NCBI RefSeq assembly: GCF_018531495.1
Contig: NZ_JAHDTI010000013.1
Span: 124,001 to 188,000 of the forward strand
Reading direction: 5' to 3'
Length of the DNA: 64,000 bases
DNA from: Nonomuraea sediminis
GTDB lineage: Bacteria > Actinomycetota > Actinomycetes > Streptosporangiales > Streptosporangiaceae
A program made the position numbers and the translations under genes. Shown in pieces: positions 57,801 to 64,000 of this stretch. The notes under the pieces are model-generated. The model saw nothing but the letters and a program-made list of their open reading frames with translations. It was not told where the DNA came from and did no database searches. Numbering within the stretch: position 1 is the first letter of the stretch; the number at the start of each line of letters is the position of its first letter.

Positions 57801-58461
57801 ACTGGTCGACGACCAGCAGAGTCCGGCCCGTGACGGCATCACGAAGGGCGATGTCCAGCGCCGCGGGATCAGACCACAGTTCTTTGACCACCTCGTTCGC
57901 GTCGGCGCCGGACAACTTCGCCACCAGGCCGGACAACTCCTCAAGAGGGTGCTCGCCGGGCGTCATCAGCAGGGACTGCCAGCGGTCGTCTGCCTTGACG
58001 GCGCCGAGCAGGCCGGCACGCAGGAGTGAGGACTTGCCGCTGCCCGACGCGCCGATCACCGCCACCAACGGCCGTTCCTCCACCGCGGCGAGGAGTCTGT
58101 CCACAAGCTGTGCGCGGCCGAAGAACCATTCGGCCTGCTCGCACTGGAACGCCATCAAACCCTGGTAGGGGGATGACGACACAGGTTCGGGCTCGACCGG
58201 TTGATGTGCCGCGGCGTTCCAGCGCGCCTGCCATTCCTCGGGGTCGCCGCCGCAGGCCCGCGCATAGGCGAGCGTCACCTCCAGCGAGGGAAGCCGTTCC
58301 CCCTTGGCCGCGTCGGCCAGCGTGCTCGCCGAGTACAGGGCCCGCTTGGCGAGCTGGCGATAGCTGGGCCTGCCCGCTGCCTCCCGCAACTGCCGCAACT
58401 GCCAGGCCAGCAGTGCTACCGGACCCTCTGCAGGGTCGATCGGCCGCTCCGGACGCCCCAT
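54820..58461 (-). CDS. HTH-nSTAND NTPase-WD40 repeat protein
   Basis: A 1213-residue protein. Residues 15-75 form an XRE-like HTH (GRPSYRQLAKRALYSASTLA). About 95-430 is an nSTAND1 NTPase: SPYQGLMAFQCEQAEWFFGR, Walker A VAVIGASGSGKSSLLRAGLL, and Walker B RTLLVVDQFEEAF. A helix at about 523-545 (LLAAMAALVVLAGTAGGLAL) is likely membrane-spanning, followed by LAGRLAARAYQLNP repeats. About 607-1195 holds 14 WD40 repeats, enough for two propellers (e.g. LAFSPDGKTLASAGNDHTIM). STAND proteins act as switches in signalling or in anti-phage and cell-death responses. Divergent from the Rhs gene. Confidence 0.88.
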   Translation of the reverse strand: MGRPERPIDPAEGPVALLAWQLRQLREAAGRPSYRQLAKRALYSASTLADAAKGERLPSLEVTLAYARACGGDPEEWQARWNAAAHQPVEPEPVSSSPYQGLMAFQCEQAEWFFGRAQLVDRLLAAVEERPLVAVIGASGSGKSSLLRAGLLGAVKADDRWQSLLMTPGEHPLEELSGLVAKLSGADANEVVKELWSDPAALDIALRDAVTGRTLLVVDQFEEAFTVCGDEEERARFVAALLDAAVGPERRTTVVLGVRADFLARLTEHPGLASAVDAPVLVGPPNADELREIIVRPAARAGLTVPPELVATALADCAGEPGALPLLSHALLETWHRRTGTTLTLAGYQEAGGVRRAIAETAERVYRSLDPAQHATARRIFLRLTTLDGTRRPATTAELDDTADVVTRLARARLVVVDEDRVQIAHAALITAWPRLHRWLTDDRDNLAVHRRLTEAAHIWERLARDDGALYRGAQLGTATAWWQDHPDETNHLETAFLQASTARADAEQHTAARRARLLKRLLAAMAALVVLAGTAGGLALRQSGDLRQQNLVAVARQVSLQARGLIATDPALAGRLAARAYQLNPDAETLGGLLSAAAVPAPRELNVGGAPAPGIAFSPDHALLATAGGDGTIGLWDTGSGARLTTLDGKSGPAKAVAFTSNGNTLASLSADGEVGTVILWDVAAYRQKERLEVRQASAALAFSGDGQQVAVGLRSGDIELVNLPDHGRRILHHHRQPVVSLTFSPDGELLVSADGTSRPAVWNLTTGQAPSELAADHVDGVHFGPSGRTLAASADDRGLYLWNLDHDEPVRIPGPDLDRAYGWAISPPVNGRIAVADEMGTISVWDWATRTRLNVFQDRGRNETFTVTLSPDGRMLASSGFNGSIVLHDLDTTPFTGINAPVNDLKISPDRRIIAAATSDGLVHLYDPDGRMFGTLGPAPGKVQAIAFSPDGRLLATATRTRALTLWNLTDRRPIGDTIQIPSTGTASDIAFDPTGRLIAAATFGPFVWELTDPPTEVTARYPPRLATALTFSPDGHTLTMTTPGGNIIVAAVPTGEFLGVYPTGQGAIQDLALSPDGATLATAGDSRTVKLWDTRTHRELGTLRGHTAPIQTLAFSPDGKTLASAGNDHTIMIWNAATRTQTATLTGHTGTVSGLAFLTSTTLLSGGEDGKITRWSLAPTAALTPLCHHPLTQQEWDLYLPTLPYQSHCA

Positions 58462-58607
58462 CCCTTTACCCCCGTTGACCGTTGTTGATTGTCCGGCGAC
58501 ACGCTCACCTGCCGGACAACCCCTCGGAAGTTAGACATAGATCGTCATATGCGTCCAGCCCCCGTGATCCGGGGCGGATCATTACTCCTTCCACCAAGGA
58601 GACTCCT

Positions 58608-58715
58608 ATGTCAACGCTGCGCATGCACTTCGCCTTGGTACTCGCCGGCTTCGTCAATGCGGACTGGGATGGCCCTGGCTTCGTCAGCGCCAACGACGTC
58701 ACCGGCAACAGGTAA
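58608..58715 (+). CDS. short peptide gene upstream of the Rhs protein
   Basis: A 35-codon frame with a strong ribosome binding site (AAGGAG six bases before the ATG): STLRMHFALVLAGFVNADWD then GPGFVSANDVTGNR. It ends 14 bp before the Rhs ATG and could be a leader peptide coupled to it. The sequence resembles no family I know. The good ribosome binding site is the main support. Confidence 0.45.
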   Translation: MSTLRMHFALVLAGFVNADWDGPGFVSANDVTGNR

Positions 58716-58729
58716 TCGAAGTGCACCTG

Positions 58730-61700
58730 ATGAGACACCGATTTCGTCACATACTCATCGCGCTCGCTCTGCCGGTCGCCTTGTTGCAGGCAGGGCCGGC
58801 TGTGGCCGCGGGTGAGGACATGACGCCCTTACCCGTCAAGAGCGAACGGTCGGTGCCGGTGCGCACGTTCACCGGCAGACTGCCGGGACCGACGGAAGTA
58901 TCGAAGCACGCGCGCACCGGCCAGCGAACCCAGTCGAGGCCATCGCCTTTCCGGGCGTCCGCAGGCAAAAGAGTGTTCGATTACTCCCCGTTCCGTGACG
59001 CCTACGGCGGCGGCTGGGCGGAGCGACTGCGGCTGGTCAGGTTGCCCGACTGCGCCTTGACGACGCCTGATTTGCCGAAATGTCAGGGAACGCCGGTCCC
59101 GACGCGTAACGACCCGAAGACCGGCACGCTGACCGCCAACCTCAGCGAAGGGCTGTACGCGGCGCAGGCCACGCCCACGGGTCCCAGCGGCAGCTTCGCC
59201 GTCACGCCCCTGTCCGCGTCCTCCACGTGGAGCGGCGGAGGATCATCCGGCGACTTCGACTGGAACTATCCGCTCAACGCGCCCGCTGTGCCAGGTGGCC
59301 TGACACCCAACCTCGGCTTTTCGTACTCCTCGCAGAGCGTCGACGGCCGGACCGCGGCGACGAACAATCAGCCGTCCTGGATCGGCGAGGGCTTTGCGCT
59401 GGAGCCTGGTGCTATCGAGCGCAGATACAAGTCCTGTGGAGACGACCTCGGCGGCAACAACGGCCAGACCAAGTACGGCGATCAGTGCTGGGGCACTGAC
59501 AACGCCACGCTGTCGCTCAACGGCTCCGGCGGCGAGCTGATCCCGGTGGACGCGGCCGGGACGAGCTGGCGCCTCAAGAACGACAACGGTACCCAGGTCA
59601 AGCGGCTGACCGGCGCGGCCAACGGCGACGACAACGGTGAGCACTGGCTGGTCACCTCGCCTGACGGCACCCGCTACTACTTCGGCGCCAAGCCCGCCGC
59701 CAAGTCGGTCTACACCGTCCCCGTGTACGGCAACAACGCCGGCGAACCCTGCAACAAGGCGGCGTTCGCCGATTCCTGGTGCACTCAGGCGTACCGCTGG
59801 AACCTCGACTACGTGGCCGACCGGCACGGCAACGCCATGGCGTACTTCTACGACCCGGAGACCAACTACTACGCGCGCGGCGGCCTGACCAGCGCCGGCA
59901 CCCAGTACGTCCGGGGCGGCCAGCTCAACCGGATCGAGTACGGCCTGCGAGACGGCGCCACGGGGACGGCGCCCGCGAAGGTGACCTTCGAGACGGCAGA
60001 CCGCTGCCGCCCCGGCGCCACCTGCTGGGGGAGCGACGGCAAGGCGGTCGCGTCGAACTGGGACGACACGCCGTGGGACCAGTCGTGTGCCGCAGGGGCG
60101 TGCACCCTGACCTCACCGTCGTTCTGGACCGCGCGCAGGCTCGCCCGGGTGGTCACCCAGGTGCGGAACGGCACGGCCTACGACCCGGTGGATTCCTGGA
60201 CCCTGCGCCAGTCCTACCCGGACAACGGGGACACCACCCGGGCGGGGCTCTGGCTCGACGGCATCACTCACACCGGCCATGTCGGCGGCACTCTGTCCAT
60301 GCCCGAGGTGGTGTTCGAGGGCCAGCAACTGGCCAACCGGGCGGACACCTCGAACGGCCCGGCGATGAACTGGTGGCGGATCAAGGCGATCCGCTCCGAG
60401 TTCGGCGGGACCACCACGATCACGTACTCCGACAGGGATTGCGGACCGGGCAACATGCCCTCCGCGCCCGAGACCAACACCAAACGCTGCCAGCCGTCGC
60501 TCTATGAGCGGGACGGCACGATGAAGCTGGAGTACTTCCACAAGTACGTCGTCGCCAAGGTCGTCCAGAACGCGAACCTGCCCGGTGACCCGTCCACGCC
60601 GGTCGTCACCTCCTACGAGTACGTCGGAGCTCCGGCCTGGCACTATGACGTCGAAGATGGCCTGATCCCGGCCTCGCGCAAGACCTGGGGGCAGTGGCGC
60701 GGATACGGCAAGGTGCGCGCCATAGGCGGCGATCCGGCCGAGGGCGCGCAGTCTCTGACCGAGACCGTCTACTTCCGCGGCATGGACGGCGACAAGCTTC
60801 CGTCGGGCAAACGCGTCGTCACCGTGACCGACTCCGCGGGCACCGCCGTACCGGACCAGCCGCACCTCGCCGGCCAGGTACGCGAGACCATCACCTACAA
60901 CGGTGTCGGCGGTCCGGCCATCTCCGGGACGATCAACGACATGTGGGTGTCCGCGCCCACGGCCACGCGTGTCCGGGACTGGGGCACCGACGAGGCCCGC
61001 ATGACCGGGGTCGCCGCAACCAAGGTCCGGACGGCCAAGGCCGACGGGACATGGCGGCGCACGACCACGGAAACCACCTATGACGCGTACGGCCTGCCGG
61101 CCCAGGTCAACGACCTGGGTGACGCCTCCCTGAACGACGATGACCGCTGCACCCGCACGACGTATGCCCGCAATCTGGACGCCTGGATCGTAAATCTGCC
61201 AAGCCGGTCGGAGACCGTATCGGTCGCCTGTGCGGAGGCGCCCAGCCGTCCCGCTGACCTGCTGTCGGACGTGAAGACGACGTATGACGACGGTCTCGTG
61301 CACGGCGACGTCACCAAGGTGGAGCAGCTGTCCGGCACGGGCGCCTATGTCACCGCGTCCAGGGCCATCTACGATTCCTACGGCCGCCCCACTACGACCT
61401 GGGACATCAAGGGCAACGCCACTACCCTGGAGTACGTGACCGGCGCGTCCGGCCTGGTCACCGCGCTCAAGACCACGAACCCGCTCAAGCAGACGACGGT
61501 CGGCGAGTTCGACTCCCGCGGCGACACGAGCGCCCAGATCGATGTGAACGGCAAGCGCACCGATCTGGAGAACGACCCGCTTGGACGCCACCGCAAGGTA
61601 TGGGCCCCTGGCCGAACCAAGGGAGTGGACGGGCCGAACGCGGAGTTCACATATCTGCTGCGGACCGGCAGCCCGAACGCGGTGACGACGCGGGAACTGC

Positions 61701-64000
61701 AGGCCGACGGGTCCTACCTGGCCGGCTACGCCCTGTTCGATGGCCTCGGCCGCTCCCGGCAGGCCCAGAAGGCTTCACCGGCGGGCGGGCGTACCATCAC
61801 CGACACCGTCTTTGACTCCCGTGGGCAGATCGTCAAGAACAATCAGCCCTACTGGAACTCGGCCCCGCCCGGGACCGAACTGACGGTCGCCGCCGATGCC
61901 AACGTGCCCGGCCAGACCCGGACCACCTTCGACGGCGCCGGACGCGCGGTCGCCGAGGCGTTCTACAAGCTGGGCGTCAACCAGTGGGCGAAGCTGACCA
62001 CTCCGAGCGCCGACAAGGTGAGCGTTGACCCGCCCACCGGCTCCACCGCGACCACCACCGTCACCAACGCACGCGGCTGGGTGACCGAGCTGGACCAGTA
62101 CCAGGGCGGCGCGCCGACCGGGCCGGCCGACGTCACGCGGTACGGCTACGACAAGGCCGGGAACCTCACCTCGGTGACGGACCCGTCGGGCAACGTCTGG
62201 CGGTACACCTACGATCTGGCGGGCCGGAAGACCGGCTCGGCGGACCCGGACCGGGGAACCACCACCTACGCCTACAACGATGCGAACGAACTGGTCTCCA
62301 GCAAGGACGCCGAAGGGCGCGAACTCTTCTACGCCTATGACGAGCTGGGCCGCAAGACCGCACTCCGGGACGGCTCCGCGACGGGGACGTTGCGGGCGAG
62401 CTGGACGTTCGACACCGTCGCCAAGGGCCAGCCCGCCTCGGCCACCCGCTACGTCAACGGTGCCGCCTACACAACGGCGATCACCGGGTACGACGACGGT
62501 TACCGCGCGACGGGCAGCACGCTGACGATCCCCCCAACCGAGGGCAAGCTGGCCGGAACCTACCCGGTTTCCTCCACGTACGCCCTGACGGGCCGACTGG
62601 CCACGACTACCCTTCCGGCCGCAGGAGGGCTGCCCGAGGAGACGCTCACCTACGGTTACGACGCCCTGGACAACCAGGTGACGTTGACCGCAAACGGCAC
62701 CAACTATGTCGGTAACACCAAGTACACCGCTTACGGCGAGATCGGGCAGATCACGCTCGGCACCCCCGGCAAGCAGGTGTGGCTGACCAACGAGTACGAG
62801 GACGGGACCCGGCGGCTCATCCGCGCGGTGACCGACCGGGAGATGTCCGGCAAGCGCCAGGCCGACGTCACCTACGGCTACGACGAGACCGGGAACATCA
62901 CCCGGGTAGCCGACCAACCCAGCTCGTACACCGGGGTGCCCGCCGACTACCAGTGCTTCACCACCGACTACCTACGGCGGATCACCGAAGCCTGGACCCC
63001 ATCGGGAGGTACCTGCGGAACGCCGGCCAACTCCGGCATCGGCGGGCCGGCCCCGTACTGGTCGTCGTACACCTTCGACAAGTCGGGCAACCGGACGGCC
63101 GAGACCAGGCACGCGACCACGGGCGACACCGTGCTCACCCTGGCCTACCCGGCCTCGGCCGGATCCGGACCCCACCGGGTCTCCTCGGTCAGCACCAAGA
63201 AGCCTGACGGCTCGACGGCGCTCGACTCCTACGCCTATGACAAGGCGGGTAACACCATCAGCCGCGGCGCCCAGTCGCTGGCCTGGGACCCGGAAAGCAG
63301 GCTCGCCGCTGTCACGGAAGGCGGCAAGAAGACCGAGTTCGTGTACAGCGCGGACGGCGAACGCCTCCTCCGCAGGGACCCTGCCGGGACCACGCTCTAC
63401 GTCGCGGGCATGGAATTCCGCCTGTCCGGCGACACGGTCACCGGCACCCGGTACTACACCCACGCGGGCATCACCGTCGCCGGCCGGACCGGAGCGTCGG
63501 TGACCTGGATCTCCAGCGACCACCACGGCACCGGCCAACTGGCGATCAAGGCCGACACCCTCGATGTCGTACGGCGCCGCGCCACACCGTTCGGCGTGGA
63601 ACGCGGCGGCCCCGCGGCCTGGCCGGACGAGCGCGGTTTCCTCGGCGGCGACCGCGACCCCTCCACTGGTCTCACCCACCTCGGCGCCCGCGAATACGAG
63701 CCCACAACCGGCCGCTTCATCTCCGCCGACCCGGTCATCAACACCCGGGACCCGCAACAGATGAACGGCTACGCGTACGCCGGCAACAACCCCCTCGTCT
63801 GGAGCGACCCCTCGGGCCTGGTCCCCCTCGACCCCGACACCGGCCGCCCCATCAACGAACACCACGACGGCCAGAAGGGCACCCCCTGGACCGGAGTCCA
63901 GCCCCGCAAGCCCATCTGCTCGGGCGGCTACTGCATCGGCAGCCCAAGGGTTCCGAAGCTGAAGTCGATGGATGACGATTTTCCGCGCGATCCCAAGCAG
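58730..64000 (+). CDS. secreted Rhs/SpvB-type repeat protein, 3' end beyond the window
   Basis: One frame stays open from ATG 58730 to the last base, at least 1757 codons. A signal peptide covers residues 1-30 (LIALALPVALLQAGPAVAAG). About 165-230 has the SpvB-like part NYPLNAPAVPGGLTPNLGFS then QPSWIGEGFALEPG. From about 780 on YD/RHS repeats recur (YDSYGRPTTTWDIKGN, YGYDKAGNLTSVTDPSGN, YTYDLAGRKTGSADPDRG). The core ends with YEPTTGRFISADPVINTRDP, GYAYAGNNPLVWSDPSGL near residue 1690. The last 60 residues begin the variable tail, usually a toxin domain. GTG 58721 is an alternative start. No stop, so the toxin and any immunity gene are outside. Confidence 0.92.
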   Translation, partial: MRHRFRHILIALALPVALLQAGPAVAAGEDMTPLPVKSERSVPVRTFTGRLPGPTEVSKHARTGQRTQSRPSPFRASAGKRVFDYSPFRDAYGGGWAERLRLVRLPDCALTTPDLPKCQGTPVPTRNDPKTGTLTANLSEGLYAAQATPTGPSGSFAVTPLSASSTWSGGGSSGDFDWNYPLNAPAVPGGLTPNLGFSYSSQSVDGRTAATNNQPSWIGEGFALEPGAIERRYKSCGDDLGGNNGQTKYGDQCWGTDNATLSLNGSGGELIPVDAAGTSWRLKNDNGTQVKRLTGAANGDDNGEHWLVTSPDGTRYYFGAKPAAKSVYTVPVYGNNAGEPCNKAAFADSWCTQAYRWNLDYVADRHGNAMAYFYDPETNYYARGGLTSAGTQYVRGGQLNRIEYGLRDGATGTAPAKVTFETADRCRPGATCWGSDGKAVASNWDDTPWDQSCAAGACTLTSPSFWTARRLARVVTQVRNGTAYDPVDSWTLRQSYPDNGDTTRAGLWLDGITHTGHVGGTLSMPEVVFEGQQLANRADTSNGPAMNWWRIKAIRSEFGGTTTITYSDRDCGPGNMPSAPETNTKRCQPSLYERDGTMKLEYFHKYVVAKVVQNANLPGDPSTPVVTSYEYVGAPAWHYDVEDGLIPASRKTWGQWRGYGKVRAIGGDPAEGAQSLTETVYFRGMDGDKLPSGKRVVTVTDSAGTAVPDQPHLAGQVRETITYNGVGGPAISGTINDMWVSAPTATRVRDWGTDEARMTGVAATKVRTAKADGTWRRTTTETTYDAYGLPAQVNDLGDASLNDDDRCTRTTYARNLDAWIVNLPSRSETVSVACAEAPSRPADLLSDVKTTYDDGLVHGDVTKVEQLSGTGAYVTASRAIYDSYGRPTTTWDIKGNATTLEYVTGASGLVTALKTTNPLKQTTVGEFDSRGDTSAQIDVNGKRTDLENDPLGRHRKVWAPGRTKGVDGPNAEFTYLLRTGSPNAVTTRELQADGSYLAGYALFDGLGRSRQAQKASPAGGRTITDTVFDSRGQIVKNNQPYWNSAPPGTELTVAADANVPGQTRTTFDGAGRAVAEAFYKLGVNQWAKLTTPSADKVSVDPPTGSTATTTVTNARGWVTELDQYQGGAPTGPADVTRYGYDKAGNLTSVTDPSGNVWRYTYDLAGRKTGSADPDRGTTTYAYNDANELVSSKDAEGRELFYAYDELGRKTALRDGSATGTLRASWTFDTVAKGQPASATRYVNGAAYTTAITGYDDGYRATGSTLTIPPTEGKLAGTYPVSSTYALTGRLATTTLPAAGGLPEETLTYGYDALDNQVTLTANGTNYVGNTKYTAYGEIGQITLGTPGKQVWLTNEYEDGTRRLIRAVTDREMSGKRQADVTYGYDETGNITRVADQPSSYTGVPADYQCFTTDYLRRITEAWTPSGGTCGTPANSGIGGPAPYWSSYTFDKSGNRTAETRHATTGDTVLTLAYPASAGSGPHRVSSVSTKKPDGSTALDSYAYDKAGNTISRGAQSLAWDPESRLAAVTEGGKKTEFVYSADGERLLRRDPAGTTLYVAGMEFRLSGDTVTGTRYYTHAGITVAGRTGASVTWISSDHHGTGQLAIKADTLDVVRRRATPFGVERGGPAAWPDERGFLGGDRDPSTGLTHLGAREYEPTTGRFISADPVINTRDPQQMNGYAYAGNNPLVWSDPSGLVPLDPDTGRPINEHHDGQKGTPWTGVQPRKPICSGGYCIGSPRVPKLKSMDDDFPRDPKQ

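Noticed and set aside
60113..61591. 492-codon open frame on the minus strand
   Set aside because: Antisense to the Rhs gene, which has signal peptide, YD repeats and core signature on the plus strand.
61775..62917. 380-codon open frame on the minus strand
   Set aside because: Also antisense to the Rhs repeats; Val/Gly/Arg-rich text without motifs.
1..64000. CRISPR array
   Set aside because: No set of short direct repeats with regular spacers was seen, and no cas genes are present.

Overview
This window is high-GC DNA with the dense, largely divergent or convergent gene layout of a filamentous actinomycete. Frequent GTG starts, AGGAGG ribosome binding sites, mycothiol-type DinB/maleylpyruvate isomerase-like proteins, many small TetR-family regulators and a giant wall-associated Rhs protein all fit. 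My best guess is a member of the Streptosporangiales (Nonomuraea/Streptosporangium-like), but that rests on gene style only.

From 1 to 17.5 kb lie ordinary chromosomal genes: the end of an SPFH protein, an amidase, undecaprenyl-diphosphatase, a HAD-like protein, a PspC-domain protein, lipB, an APC permease, a quinone-oxidoreductase/TetR pair, a copper chaperone behind a CsoR-type operator, a MarR/wrbA pair, an ABC-F protein and a complete five-gene dipeptide/nickel-type ABC importer. Inside this stretch (3.85-4.37 kb) is the relic of a divergent tetR/FAD-monooxygenase pair collapsed by deletions.

From 17.5 to 45.9 kb the DNA is a mosaic of small modules, each an enzyme or transporter with a divergent regulator and an operator palindrome between them. 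They include an NmrA-type reductase, a MotA/TolQ-like channel with a MotB/ExbD-like partner of unusual architecture, an amidohydrolase with a decayed permease upstream, azoreductase plus SMR pump, tryptophan 2,3-dioxygenase plus kynurenine monooxygenase with an Lrp regulator, a stand-alone LigD-type polymerase, a second undecaprenyl-diphosphatase, a glycoside hydrolase whose divergent promoter is a perfect 20-bp inverted repeat, a P450, an L,D-transpeptidase, an HNH nuclease and a small secreted helical protein. Seven intact TetR genes, two MarR, one Lrp and one HxlR are present. Many convergent neighbours overlap at their 3' ends.

From 46 to 54 kb is a decayed accessory region of small hypotheticals, a DUF1963 gene and a truncated second copy, a lower-GC lipoprotein gene split by a homopolymer frameshift, a nucleotidyltransferase-like gene, a tyrosine-integrase relic, and three partial tRNA-Gly(CCC)-like 3' ends in the same orientation. 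I read this as the scar of repeated insertion at a tRNA-derived attachment site.

From 53.7 kb to the end are a PAP2-type membrane phosphatase, a 1213-residue protein joining an HTH, an nSTAND NTPase, a membrane segment and 14 WD40 repeats, and divergent from it a short peptide gene followed by a secreted Rhs/SpvB-type giant that stays open to the window edge (at least 1757 codons), so its variable C-terminus lies outside the window.
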